Of a stretch of DNA of 64,000 nt, positions 34,826 to 46,748 are shown one piece after another (the first letter of the stretch is position 1; the number at the start of each line of letters is the position of its first letter). The DNA comes from Cytospora piceicola. Taxonomy: Eukaryota > Ascomycota > Sordariomycetes > Diaporthales > Cytosporaceae. Where the stretch lies: contig JALQBC010000005.1 in the NCBI GenBank assembly GCA_023375675.1, forward strand, positions 1,116,001-1,180,000, written 5' to 3'. A program made the translations under genes and the position numbers. The notes beneath the pieces were generated by a model. That model ran no database searches and was not told the origin of the DNA. It worked only from the letters and a program-made list of their open reading frames with translations.

Positions 34826-35725
34826 TTAGTTTTTCACGCCCTCGACCTCAGCCTCGTCATCGGAGCTCATGAATTCGTCGTCTTCTTCAAAACCAAAAAA
34901 TGACTTGGGTTTGGCCCTTGGTGCAGCAACCTCCTTACCCTTCCCTTTGCCATCTTCGGAGATGGGTGTCGTAGCGCCCGAACTTCCCTCTCCAGCATCT
35001 TCCTCCTCAACCTCAGAGTCCTCATCCATCGCCTCAGCTGAAGCTGAAGAGGACCCCTCGGATGTCCCCAGCAGGTTGTCCTTATAGCTTCCTGCTTTCA
35101 TAGCCGCAAGTACAGCATCACGCGTCCTCTCTCCAGCCTCTTCCTTGTCCTCCACCCACTTGCCGTCCAACCTGCCCTTGTTCCCGTTTTTTATCTCGTC
35201 CTCCCGCCTTTCGGCTGCTTCAACGATCGACGTCCACCGCTCGCGCCTCCGCTCCTTTTCTTTGAGCTCCATCTCCGGCTTGATGGCAAGGAACTCGGCC
35301 AGTGCTTTTGCTTCAGTCACAGTACGCAATCTCCGGCCGTCCAGATTCCTGCTCGATGCGTTTTCATCGCCACGATTCTTCTTGCGTTTGGAGGACATGC
35401 GCCCGCCGGCGGCACGGAGTTGAGACCCGAAACCACCCTTGCCGCCCAGCAAGGGATACGATAGGCGGAGTGTGAGGAGGTCATCTTCGGATGTTGTGAG
35501 AGAGGAAATGGCGTGCTCTGAATATTGAGGCAGGTCGATGTTCGAGTTTGTTGTAAGTACCAAAGACTCGAAGGTGTCATTATCCAGATCCTGGGGCAGA
35601 CGGCCGTCAAGTTCGCTCCATAGGTTATGTATCGTGGTTGAGGGTGGCAAGGGTAGGCAGAGTGTCTTTGGTAGGCCCAGGCCGTTGAAGCTCGAAATGA
35701 GCACGTTGATGCGGTTCGAATCCAT
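34826..35725 (-). CDS. SDE2: SDE2, ubiquitin-fold splicing and genome-stability factor
   Basis: Sde2 has an N-terminal ubiquitin fold that is cut after a di-glycine. In fission yeast the released part joins the spliceosome and affects splicing of selected introns and telomeric silencing. The chosen start at 35725 ([19 protein letters not shown]) gives 299 residues and places the ubiquitin fold at the N-terminus as in the family; the frame is open 64 codons further upstream, to 35917. The processing site [13 protein letters not shown] is at residues 92-104, with the cut expected after G95. A coiled, charged region follows ([20 protein letters not shown]), then acidic Ser-rich sequence and the C-terminus [21 protein letters not shown]. 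No intron is needed. Head to head with RPS10. Confidence 0.92.
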   Translation of the reverse strand: MDSNRINVLISSFNGLGLPKTLCLPLPPSTTIHNLWSELDGRLPQDLDNDTFESLVLTTNSNIDLPQYSEHAISSLTTSEDDLLTLRLSYPLLGGKGGFGSQLRAAGGRMSSKRKKNRGDENASSRNLDGRRLRTVTEAKALAEFLAIKPEMELKEKERRRERWTSIVEAAERREDEIKNGNKGRLDGKWVEDKEEAGERTRDAVLAAMKAGSYKDNLLGTSEGSSSASAEAMDEDSEVEEEDAGEGSSGATTPISEDGKGKGKEVAAPRAKPKSFFGFEEDDEFMSSDDEAEVEGVKN

Positions 35726-36139
35726 TATGTATGTTGTCGCAGGACCGTATGTGGGAGGCTTTTCGAAGGAAGATGGGATTCCCTGTGATTTGCGATTGTC
35801 AAGGTTGTCATTAAAGGTTATAGAGTCGTCTCGGGCGCCTTGTCGTTGCGCGACCTCGATAAGCGACTGCGATTGCGATAGCGCCTGTGCCAATGCCAAT
35901 CGCGCGGCTGCATTCACTTAAGCAAGATGGTCCGTGCAGCGTTGGCGGAGATATGTAGCGCCGTTGTTCCGTAAAGAAGTGGAGACCCTCGAAAAAGGGC
36001 CGCACAATCGAACCTTAGCCTTCCTACTGCAAAGAAATCCATCGCGGAAACGACAGCCAGCCTTCGTGTGTTTCGACCCTCCGACTCCGACTCCCTCAAT
36101 CAACATCCACCAAGTAGTCGTCGGCAACCGATCGCAAAC
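35726..36139. promoter_or_regulatory. Bidirectional promoter, SDE2 and RPS10
   Basis: 414 bases between divergent start codons. The RPS10 side has a CT/CA-rich leader (CTCCGACTCCGACTCCC near 36079) typical of ribosomal protein genes. If SDE2 uses a more upstream ATG, this gap shrinks. Confidence 0.5.
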
Positions 36140-37053
36140 ATGCTTATTCCTAAGGCCGACCGCAAGGCGATCCACGAGGTATGATTACCCAAATCCTAGG
36201 ACCCAGGAGACCGAACCGAAGTTCGCGAGATTCTCGATCGCAACCGAGCCGACATCGACAATCTGCACCCACGAGACGACACAGTTCACATGCGATCAAC
36301 TCGACGAATGGAGGGACGGGCAGTTTCTGCAATGTTGGTGGGAATATAAGGCTGACGGACTTGTCATTTACAGGCCCTCTTCCGTGAGGGAGTCCTCGTG
36401 GCCCAGAAGGAGTAAGGATCACATGGAAATCTAGTCAATGGCCAAGGGCTTCAACTGATCGTTCGCTTCGTTCAGCTTCAACCTCGAGCAGCACCCCGAT
36501 GTGCCTGTTAAGAACCTCTACGTCATCAAGGCCATGCAGTCCCTGAACTCCCGTGGCCTTGTCAAGACTCAGTTCTCTTGGCAATACTGTGGGTGATCCC
36601 CCAACGAGCACCTTCAAACAGGTGCAATATGATGGATTAAAGGACATGGGGCTGACCACGATTCTCACCAACACAGACTACTACACCCTGACTCCCGAGG
36701 GTCTTGACTACCTCCGAGAGTGGCTCCACCTCCCCGCCGAGATCGTTCCCGCTACCCACATCAAGCAGCAGCGATCCCACGCTCCCCCCCGTGGTATGCT
36801 CGGTGAGGAGGAGCGCCGCCGTCCCTTCGGTGGCCGTGGCGGTGGCCGTGGTGGTGACCGTGAGGGCCGTGAGGGTGGATACCGACGACGTGACGCTGGT
36901 GAGGGCAAGGAGGGTGGCGCCCCTGGCGAGTTCAACCCTCAATTGTGAGACGATCCCGAATTTGACGAACGACCGATACGAGAACCTGAATACTGACCAG
37001 TTTATAGCCGTGGTGGCTTCGGCCGTGGCCGCGGTGCCGCTCCCCCATCTTAA
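36140..37053 (+). CDS. RPS10: RPS10, small-subunit ribosomal protein eS10
   Basis: Cytosolic 40S protein eS10 (S10/plectin domain). Five exons, 36140-36178, 36374-36411, 36476-36588, 36677-36944 and 37008-37053, encode 167 residues. The sequence starts MLIPKADRKAIHE, continues ALFREGVLVAQKDFNLEQHPDVPVKNL across two introns, and shows the signature WQYYYYTLTPEG, where intron 3 splits the tyrosine run. The C-terminus is an Arg/Gly tail (RPFGGRGGGRGG and RGGFGRGRGAAPPS). The first intron (195 bases, after codon 13) is long for this genome, a common trait of fungal ribosomal protein genes and a frequent site of regulation. Confidence 0.96.
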
Positions 37054-38757
37054 GTCGATTCCGGTCTCTGGGAAGGGAATGGAATTTGCATGAACGCTCG
37101 GCCCGTGTGTTTTCTACGATAAGGACAAGAGGGCCAAAATGAATCAACACCATGCCAGCCCGCGGAAGGGCAATCGTGGGGGTGTTTGCTTTTGGAGTTA
37201 GGAGGTTAGATCTCCTCGGAAAACATGCATCAAGGGATTCAACCACCACGCTTGGTTCGGGTACGATACGCAGTGATGGACGAATCAAAAAAGTGACGAA
37301 CTTCAAAGACGCCTTATCCACGCTCATACGGAAGCCCTTGTGATTTCGGATGTGACAAGGATATGCTTGGATTACAGACAGGTGACCGCGAAAACGACCG
37401 GGAGCCTACAATGGCGCATATCATAGTATGTTGATTTGGGTTCTTGCTGCACCGCAAACTCAGGCATGCAACTTTCCTATTAGGTTACGGTCAGCGAGCT
37501 ATTTCCGGAAGCAGAACTGCATAGGAACCAAAAAGGACTGCATCCCACATCGTCTTTCATTCATTGTTCTAGGTCGACTGGAAAACGACCAGGACGATCT
37601 CGAACTTCCTTTCCTACCACTAATCATTACATGCCGTTATTGGAATTTCGTCTCGGTAAGGTTTGCTCATTACTCCTCCGCCCAACAGGATCAGGATGAT
37701 CTGCACCACAGTCTTTCCGTCCCATTATACTGAATATCATCTACCCCATGGGGACCCGGGGGGGAGGGCTTACACCCGGGGTAAGAGCCCGCTCAGATGG
37801 TCAGATGTCCGCAGTAATAGGAGCAAATCCTTATGGTGGGTTGGGCTCTTTAGCCATCAGCAGGGGATCGTCAGGATCAGCATCTATGCTTGCCACTCTA
37901 TGCCTTGCGAGAGCTCGAAATATCTTTCCCCTTCACCTCAGAGGAAGTAGAACATTGACTATTGCCTGATATTCAGAGCAACTAGGTTTCCGGCTTGACA
38001 TCTGTGGTTCTCTGTAGGGAATACCGATCAAATGGTTTCTGGTGCCGACTACTTCAACAATCTAAGAAGCCAAGCAACCTCACTCTAGTATCCCGTTCCT
38101 GTCACGTCGGGTTCGTATGACGTTTATCCGGCATGGGATGGCCGTCTGAACAGCACTCTGTCGCCCTCACATCGGTAGCATTTACTGCAACCTCGTCAGC
38201 ATACACCAGCAGCTCACCCCGATAGTCATGGCTGAGGGGCATCTGATCATCGCTCTGGAGGGGGGCCTCGAAACCGAAATTCAATTCAGACCGGGGTCTC
38301 TCAAGACCGCAAAGGCTGAGGCCGCATGGCATTGAGAGTCCCACAGTTTGGGTGGGCTTCTGCCCCACACTCAGGCACCTTGAGTGCTCTCAGATGCAGC
38401 ATGACGATGTCGTCCCCCCCACAAATTTCCGTAGTCAACGGCTCGAGCGAGGGGCACCTGGGGGCACTTCTTCGATTCCACCTCATTCCGTACCCGCCCT
38501 ACTCGCCTAGCTGGAAGGATCCCATCGACGACACTGCCGGAAAACGACGGCGACGCCTGCGTGAATAGCCTCGAATGTGCGGTCAACGGGAGGGCTGAAG
38601 CCGCAGCGAGGAAGGAGCTGAGGGGCTGTATCAAGAATAACATCGTAAATAATCCTCGCGGTATCTTCACTGGGCACTTCACCCTTCCTTTCCCAGTATC
38701 AAGCAAAATAGAGCTGTCTAGCCTCATGCCGTACTACTCTAGTCATCAACCATCAAA
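37054..38757. other. 1.7 kb intergenic region
   Basis: Between RPS10 and the dehydrogenase pseudogene. Only short unsupported frames (for example 38371-38727, -). No repeats beyond short G or C runs near 37750. Confidence 0.4.
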
Positions 38758-40181
38758 ATGGCAGACCTCCTCAAGACCATGAAGGCTTTGCAGCGAGTGT
38801 TGCGTGCCTGTCACTCACTCCTAGGACTCGCTCCACATATGCCATACCAAGACAGCTAAATCGACAGTTCTCCAAGCTATGTGAATGCCAATATGGTTAT
38901 CATCTAGATACTCAGAGCCTGGGAAATTCTCCATATTCCGGACTCCTCATCCCGAGCTTTGAGACTACAACATCTTTGTGAAGGTGAAAGCATGCGGAGT
39001 GTGTGTAACAGGTAAGACTCACAAAAACTTACAAAGACTCAAAAGGCTTAGCTTGTAGGAATGCTGACCATACATCGTAAACAACAGGCCTGGTATTCGT
39101 AGACCGACTTACCTTTCATATGCAACTCACTTGGAATACCCTGTAGAAATTCGACTGTAACAACCCATCTGTCTCGGGTTTCCAGCACATTCACGAGGGA
39201 GAGTTCATGCAAATTTCCCTTTGATTCCTGGCCATGAGACGGTTGGAGTTGTTGCTGCTGAGGGCAAGGTCGGTTCCCCTAGTAACATCACAAACATCTA
39301 ATACTGATTTTATTATTAGAACTTCAAGGGCTTTGAGATTGGTGACCATGTGGCTGCCGACAGTTCAGAAATTTGCGGTCACTGCTTCTACTGCCGTCGT
39401 GGCGAGGTTCTGCTCTGCGAGAATGTGAGTAGCAAAACCCTCCAGGAAGGACTCCCGAATATATCTTTCACTAACACACACCACAGTGGTCCAATCACGG
39501 AACTGCCCGGTGGCTTTGCGGAGCACTGCACCTATCCGTAACACCAGATCTTCAAGATCGAAAACCTGAGCGACGGCGACGCAACTCTTATCAAGCCTGC
39601 ATCACGACCTGGACGAGGTTCGCCCTCGCCTTGGCCCCAGCGTCCTGATTTTCGGCGCTGGCCCCACCGGACTCATGCTGACCCAGCTCCTGACGCAGAA
39701 CTGAGGCTGCCCTGTAACCATTGCCGCCCCGGGCGGCCTGAAGATGGGCCTGGCCAAGAGCCTCGACGCCGCCATCCACTACGTCGAGCTGTCCCGGTCC
39801 GAGCCCCAGGCCCAGTTCAAACAGCTCAAGAAGGACAACATGTACGTGTTCGACGTCGTGGTCGAGGCCACCAGTTCCGTCAAGCTCTTGGAGGACGCCG
39901 TCAACTACGTCCGCGGCGGCGGCACCCTGGTCGTCTACGGCGTGTACGCCAACGCTGACCGGGTGTCCTGGCCACCGGCCAAGATCTTTGGCGACGACAT
40001 CCGCATTATCGGCTCTTTCTCCGAGATATTGATATTCCCTGCGACCATCGAGTACCTCGACTCCGGGAAGATGAAGACCAAGGGAAATGTCAACAAGACT
40101 TTCGCGCTCGAGCAGTTCCAGGAAGCCCTTGAATCGATCAAGAACAAGAGCGTCATCAAGGCAACCATTGTCTTCGATTAG
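38758..40181 (+). pseudogene. Decayed zinc-type polyol (arabinitol/sorbitol) dehydrogenase
   Basis: Pieces of a medium-chain zinc dehydrogenase of the D-arabinitol/sorbitol type are in order but broken. The start MADLLKTMKAL is at 38758; FVKVKACGVC follows near 38970, HIHEGEF near 39190, PLIPGHETVGVVAAEG near 39220, [11 protein letters not shown] and [17 protein letters not shown] at 39330-39425, then FGAGPTGL and a clean C-terminal half from 39744 to VIKATIVFD and TAG at 40181. Lesions: in-frame TGA before DYNIF, one missing base after GEFM, a frame change before [10 protein letters not shown] after HCTYP, loss of bases between KPAS and LDEVRPRLG, and TGA replacing the first G of QNGGC. The catalytic motif CGVCGTD reads CGVCVT. 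Not functional as read. Confidence 0.88.
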
Positions 40182-42218
40182 ATGACATGCCGCGGCGTTG
40201 TATTTATCATCAAGCGTTGTGTATCTGAGCAAACGGCTTTGGATGATATCACGATTCACGGGCTTGGGTTATGAGAAGGGAACGGTGTTACTTAGGAGAG
40301 TTCATACCGGGTGAAAAATGAGTTTCACGGTCAGTGTGCTTGACTTGAAATTTTGTATTTGCTATCGCGCCGTGATATGCTTTGCAAATCTTGTTCAAGG
40401 TGCTGGATACGAGATGATACACCTCAAACGGTGGCTTGGGTTCTCGTAGCTTCGCCTGCCTCTCACTGGAAGCTGTTATCGCAACCCGGACTTCCTCCGT
40501 CGGCAGATCGGCTCGAGACAAGAATCTACGATGCCAAGGCTTCTATACGAGGTCGGCTTGTATCGAGCCAGGCTGTGGACCTGACCCTTCAGCACATGTC
40601 GATGTGATGAAGATACACGATCAGTGTGGTTACCATCTAGGTTTAGGATGATTGTGTCCACACAAACAAAGCCCCTCCGCTCTGAAACCCGGTGATCAGG
40701 CCCGCTCATGCTGAATCTTTGAAAACGGATACACCAAGCCACGACCAAGGTGGTTCTTGTGGAGATAGCAGATGACGGAAATATGCTTGATATGGTTGAC
40801 CCGACTGCTTTGGTAATTGATCGGCTACAGGTTGGATCATGGGGTGAAGATATTCCGATCTTGTAGATGAGAAGCGGAAAAGTGCCGGGGGAGTTGAAGG
40901 ACCACCTGACCATGAGAACGGTCACCTCCGATTGTTGTAGAATTAAAGAGGAATTTTGGCACTATTCCATAGTGGCAATGATGTCCATGTCTGGCCAAGT
41001 GGCAGCAAGAAGAGAAGTTCCTAATTTCTCCCCCTTTTCGTACCAAGACTTGTTCATCTTACTTGATGACCTGGTTTGAAATGGGCTTCTGCTGTTTACC
41101 GTCAGCTGTCTGGGCTGTGCCATCCTCTGAATATGGCTGCAACGGTGCGTCTCAGGCAGGCCCAGAATGGATGCTGCGGCCTCTGACAGTTGCAAGGCCA
41201 TGCAACACGCTGCAACAATAAGCCTTTGACTTGTTGGGATGTCGACAATCCTTTCTTAGTACCCGTAATCCCGCCCGTACCTGACATGAATTTGTTTCCC
41301 GGCCGTCTGGGTCCTCAGCAGCCAGTTGCCAGAAGGGGTTTAGCGAGGGGTGGAGATCTGCCCTCCCGAACCAAGGGGTGCAAGGGCAGAAGGGGTGGTT
41401 GCAGCCGGCAGTTCAGGGCTGACCCCTTGGAAAAAGACCCTGTGTTTCAAGGATCTGTATCGCCTGAGCGCAGCAACCTAACCGACTTTACCGATTTAGC
41501 GACTAATCAAGGCTGTCAGAGGTCGTCTGCATGCAACCAACTTGGACCTTTTTTTCCCACGTCTCGATATTACTGTGGTATACGATGATATGGTAGATTC
41601 ATTGGGCAGCACCTCAGACAACGTTGTCACACAAGATCACGAGCATTCCAAGTACAGATTAGATGCAGGCCATCGGAGCCGGCGTCTAAAGGCTAAGGTA
41701 GTGTGCATACCAGACCATCTTCTGCAGTCTACCAAGCTCCCGCTCCAGTTTATCCCTGTTCGGATAGATTGATGTGCCCAGCATTCATTTCACTGCATTC
41801 ATCCCCCGTCCTCTTGACCCTCTGTCAGTCTGTCTGCCCATGCGCCCACGACGACTTCTTCCGTCCTTGTGAGAAAGAGGAAGATCACCTTCCCAGCCCG
41901 TCCTGTCTGTTCCACAAGCAAAACCGCTGTGTGAGGCATCTGTCCAGAACGAGCCCCCCGGATCCTTTGGCCCCGGTCAAACTTCGCGACGTGCGTCATC
42001 GTTGTGACCCTTTTGGGGCTGTCGGTTTCCAGGAAGCGACTACCCACTCCCCATCTCCATCTCCTACCTACATAGCCACACAGTTCGCCAGCTTCTACCT
42101 ACCAATTACTTAGGTATCTACTCTAGTACTCTAGTACTTAGGTAGTAGGCATCTCATCGATGCTCATCGAGTTTGTCTTTGCTGTACCAGAGGCAGTTAC
42201 AACCATGCCAAGTCCAAC
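40182..42218. other. 2 kb intergenic region upstream of the HECT ligase
   Basis: No coding features found. Near the right end lies a cluster of TACTTAGGTA/CTCTAGTAC units (42105-42150) about 70-110 bases before the HECT start, preceded by a pyrimidine-rich stretch. Confidence 0.4.
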
Positions 42219-45200
42219 ATGATGCCGCTCCCACCATCCTCCCCATACAGTAACGCGACGATGCCGCCCTGGCCTGCCCATCAAGCCGAGGGCTCTCGTC
42301 GTCTGCCGCATCGGGACCCTCCCTTGCCACCACTGCCACAGCCGGACCTTAACAATGTTCGCCAACAACTTGCCAGACCGCCACCACGAAAACCGGTCCC
42401 CAGCCCTTCGCAATTGAACGATTCGATCCTCGTGGACACCTCCCAGATCATCCCGGATCTGCCACCCACCGATCCCGCTGCAAGCCGATCAGGTCCCCCT
42501 CCGAAACCATCGAGTCATAGTCGCTCCAGGAGCCATCCGTTTCCAGCCCTGTTCGCCGCCAAGAAGAAATTGTCGCCTAAGAAGCCGGCGCCCGACGACT
42601 TCGACTCGGACTCGGATTCAGACGCCGAGATGTTGGGGCTTGGTCCCGGCTCCAAGTCAAAAGCAAGAACAAAAGCAAAAGCACCAGTACAAATTACAAG
42701 CCCGTCCAACACCAGGCCTACAGGGGATAAGGACTTCGCGTCGGGTCACTGCATGACATGTGGTGCCTTGTCGAGATGGCCTAAGGGGCTCAAGGTCTTC
42801 AAGTGTACACTTTGCATGACTATCAATGACCTCGTCGACCTTAACATCGTCATCGAGGCGAATAGTCAAGCCCCAGGAAGCCGGGCCATGAGACGCCCAT
42901 CCGAGGATGGCGCCCCCAGTCTCAAAGGTGAGTTGCATCAGTGATCTCCAGTGACGGTTCCGGGGCTAAATTCTGCAAATAGCTCCAATTTCGGTGGAGA
43001 ATACCAAGCGCCTCGTGAGAGAATGTCTCAGGAAGTATCTGGCTGCCTCTTTGGCCGCCAGGCGTCCATCCACAGACTCAGGTGAAGGGTGCCGTCCTTC
43101 TGGAATGCCTGGGCCTAACGGCAGCGCAGATGACAAAGGTGCAGGGTTTTTCGGTCCTGAATGTGATGAGGTGACTACGCCGACAATCGAGATATCGAAT
43201 GCGCCACGAGAAACGGGCGAGGACCGATGTGCTCATGTGAACTTCTCTCGACCTGGAATAGCTTCTCCTCAGAGATCTTACTCCTCGTCTTATCCTGATT
43301 CACGTACAGAGATGGGAGGAGTCGAGAGACGCTCAACCGACACGACCACTAGATGCGTCGATCCAGATGGCAAGAGGCTCTTCAGGCCGCTCGAGGACTA
43401 CATCATAAACTGCTTCTCCCCGCCCCTTGCCTGCGTCAACTCATCTTTCATACTACGGAATCCGCCAAGCCAAAGCCGGCGAACCCAGCAACCGCTTAGG
43501 CGACGGCCATCGGAGACTCCCAAAGAAGCTCCTGCTCAGGATCAAGCGGTACCCGAACTAGATGCCAAGTTGCTGCTGTTAGGAGACTTCGCAGAGAATG
43601 GATCATGGTGGACAGGGCGAAAAGATACTGTTGCTCCAAAGAGAACTCCGTCGTACCGCAGCGAAGAAGACTCGCTTGTTACAAGCAGAAGTCCAAATAT
43701 CGACTGGGCAGAAGTCGACACCTGGTATCATGCTATCATCAATGCTGGAGAATGCTGGACAGATATCTTTGACGAGTTCTCACAAGCGCCTTATTTCATT
43801 GCCCCGTCGGCAGTTGAACTTGGACGTATCGAAGGACAGATTCTTGAGGCGCAGGAGCATCTGCGAAAAACGCTTCTCAAAACTACCGAAAATCTACTCA
43901 AGCGACCCGGGAGACTCATAACCAGTCCCGAAGACCTTCGGTTCCTCCTCATAATATTTGCAAATCCTCTCCTGCAGTCATCTTTCCAGAACTTCACTGG
44001 CCGATTCTCGCATGGATTAAACGGCCGTGCAGCTGGACCATATACCACTATGCCAATGCGTGGCTCAGGACCAGTATCTGGACATCATTCTCTCATCATA
44101 AAACGCATCCTTGGCCTCCTGTCTAACACACCGGCTGAGTGCCATAATTACTTAATTTCCTGGTTCTCACGGTTGCCAGATGCCCGATTCGTTCAACTTA
44201 AAGACTTCGCAGGCGGGTTCTTGGCGTACAGACTCATTCGACAGAATGAAAAGAAGCACGAAATCAAGGTAGACGTAACGGCTGGCCTCATTCCAAACAT
44301 GTCTGCAGGGCGGTCTCCAGCAACTCTCCATGCCGCCCTCGGCCAGGCGCGCCCGCCGAGGAACAAGAAACCTAAGGAACAGCTCAAGAAAATAGTGTAT
44401 CATGACGACTGGCAGACGAAGGCTGCTGCTCGCGTGTTGGGTCTTCTCTTCGCCGCGAACAACAACGCTCACCATCGAAGACACAACGCAGGCGCCCCGT
44501 CGTCGCAAGAGGAAATGTTGAACAGCACCAATGTCAGGGATCAAGTCCAGGCACGTGGCCAGATTGTACCAACAAGCGACTTCTATTCCACCTTGCTCGA
44601 CGACTCAGACCTTGTTGCGGATTTTGAGGCCTGGGAGCGCAAAAAGAGCAAGTTCGCATTCTGCCAATACCCCTTCCTGCTCAGCATTGGTGCCAAGATC
44701 CAGATTTTGGAGCATGACGCCAAACGACAGATGCATAACAAGGCAAGGGATGCGTTCTTCGACAGTATTTTGAGCCACAGGAATGTCGAGCAGTACCTGA
44801 CTTTGAATGTAAGACGAGATTGTTTGGTTGAGGACAGCCTGACGGGAGTCAGCGAAGTCATTGGAGGGGGTGGCGAAGATATCAAGAAGGGGCTTCGAAT
44901 TGCTTTCCAAGGTGAAGAGGGCGTCGATGCTGGAGGCCTGAAAAAGGAGTGGTTCTTACTGCTTGTCCGGGAGGTCTTCAATCCGGATCATGGTAGGTCA
45001 AGGCATTCGACTCATACGAGCAATGAGCACAGGCTAACTGATCGACTATAGGCATGTTCGTCTATGACGAAGACTCGCAGTATTGCTATTTCAACCCCAA
45101 CTCTTTCGAGACGTCAGACCAGTACTTCCTTGTAGGCGTGGTCTTCGGCCTAGCGATCTACAACTCGACCATCTTGGATGTCGCGCTCCCACCATTCGCC

Positions 45201-45980
45201 TTCCGCAAACTCCTGACAGCAGCTCCACCGCCTGCCCCAGGTCTCTCAACCCAGCCAAGACCAGCGATGTCCTACTCTCTTGATGATCTGGCAGAGTTCC
45301 GTCCACGTCTAGCTAAAGGACTCCGCCAACTTCTCGAATACAACGGCGACGTTGAATCGACGTTCTGTCTTGACTTTGTCGTTGACGTCGAGAAATATGG
45401 ACACACGGAGCGAGTTTCCCTCTGCCTCGGCGGCGAGAACAAGCCCGTCACCAACGCCAACCGCCGCGAGTACGTTGATCTGTACGTCAAGTATTTGCTC
45501 GATACGGCCGTCACCCGGCAATTTGAGCCGTTCAAACGTGGCTTCTTCACCGTCTGCGGTGGAAACGCCCTGTCGCTGTTCCGGCCTGAGGAGATTGAGC
45601 TTCTGGTCCGCGGGTCCGACGAGCCCCTTGATATCGATGCACTGCGCATATCGGCTGAATATGAAAATTGGGGCAACAAGAACGTCAAACCAGACCGGAC
45701 AGAACCGACGCTCGTATGGTTCTGGGAGTCATTCGAGCGTGCGAGCCCACGGGAGCAGAGGAGGCTCTTGGCGTTCATCACGGGCAGCGACCGCATACCA
45801 GCCATGGGTGCTGCGTCGCTGACTATCAGGATATCATGTCTGGGTGATGATGTCGGGCGGTATCCTACGGCGAGGACGTGTTTCAATTCCCTACAACTGT
45901 GGAAGTATAGGAGTCAGGAGAGACTGGAGAAGTTGTTGTGGGATGCTGTACACGAGAGTGAAGGTTTTGGTTTGAAATGA
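42219..45980 (+). CDS. HECT-type E3 ubiquitin ligase (Hul4-like)
   Basis: Three exons, 42219-42927, 42983-44992 and 45052-45980, give 1215 residues. The N-terminal 170 residues are Pro/Ser rich. A four-cysteine zinc ribbon follows (C178-x2-C181 ... C196-x2-C199, HCMTCGALSRWPKGLKVFKC). The C-terminal third is a HECT domain: FQGEEGVDAGGLKKEWF, FNPNSFETSDQYFLVG, and the catalytic cysteine C1183 in PTARTCFNSLQLWKY, 32 residues from the end as required. The middle helical region (NIDWAEVDTWYHAIINAGECW) matches fungal Hul4-type ligases. It transfers ubiquitin through the cysteine thioester; substrates are unknown. Splice joins SLK-APISVENTK and DHG-MFVYDED keep the frame. Confidence 0.9.
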
Positions 45981-46748
45981 GACCTGATAAGCAGACACGC
46001 ACAGGAGAGGGCCAGAATACCAAACGTCATTCATCAGTGGGCTACGCGGTGCTTTGTGAGGGTGTTGGCCCTTGCCACCGATAGTAAGTTGTATTATACT
46101 CAGGTGTTATAAGATCCTGTTGGTCAGTCAGCTAGGTGATCTCTTGGATGTTGAGCTGTCCCTTAGGGATATGGACGGTATTGCAGGACGCAGAGTTATG
46201 GGCTAGACAGCGCCGAGATAATCCCGGCTATGAGAATATTACCCCTATATCCCAATTTTTATGCCGTTGTTTGGTCACCTTCTTGTTTCTCAACTCGGTT
46301 TCCAAATAAGCCAAGCCGCTTGACATCCACGCCGCTTGGTCTACCGTTATAACCACCAGCGGCCCATCATGGCTGGGCCATTTGACATGACCTGCCGAGC
46401 TTCAGAAACAAGACAGAAACTCACTATCGACCCATCCTCCTTAAGCATACGCCTCCGCCGCCTTGTGTCGTGGCTACAACACCCCAACACCCCAACACCC
46501 TAATACCCTAACACCCTAACACCTCAACACCCCGTTCTCCTTGAGACAAACCAAATCGAGCAACTCCATGTGGCAGAGAAAAAGAGTCATTTCAGGAGCC
46601 AGTACGGCATCGTAGGTTCATTCGTCTTTGTGTTGTTTCCATTTCTTTCGCCTTGTACAGACATATAGCTCCGTATTGTACACAGTACCAGGCCCTTCCG
46701 TGGGCCATTATAACTTCCTCCTACCCCCATCAATAATGACTAGGCGCC
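45981..46748. other. Convergent intergenic region with telomere-like repeat
   Basis: 768 bases between the 3' ends of the HECT gene and the mitochondrial ribosomal protein gene. It contains the C-rich repeat at 46478-46533. No gene recognised. Confidence 0.45.
46478..46533. repeat. Degenerate CACCCTAA-type tandem repeat
   Basis: Seven or so units of 7-9 bases drift from AACACCCC through ACACCCTA to ACACCTCA. The middle units contain CCCTAA, the fungal telomere hexamer complement, but the period is 8-9 rather than 6. Confidence 0.8.
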
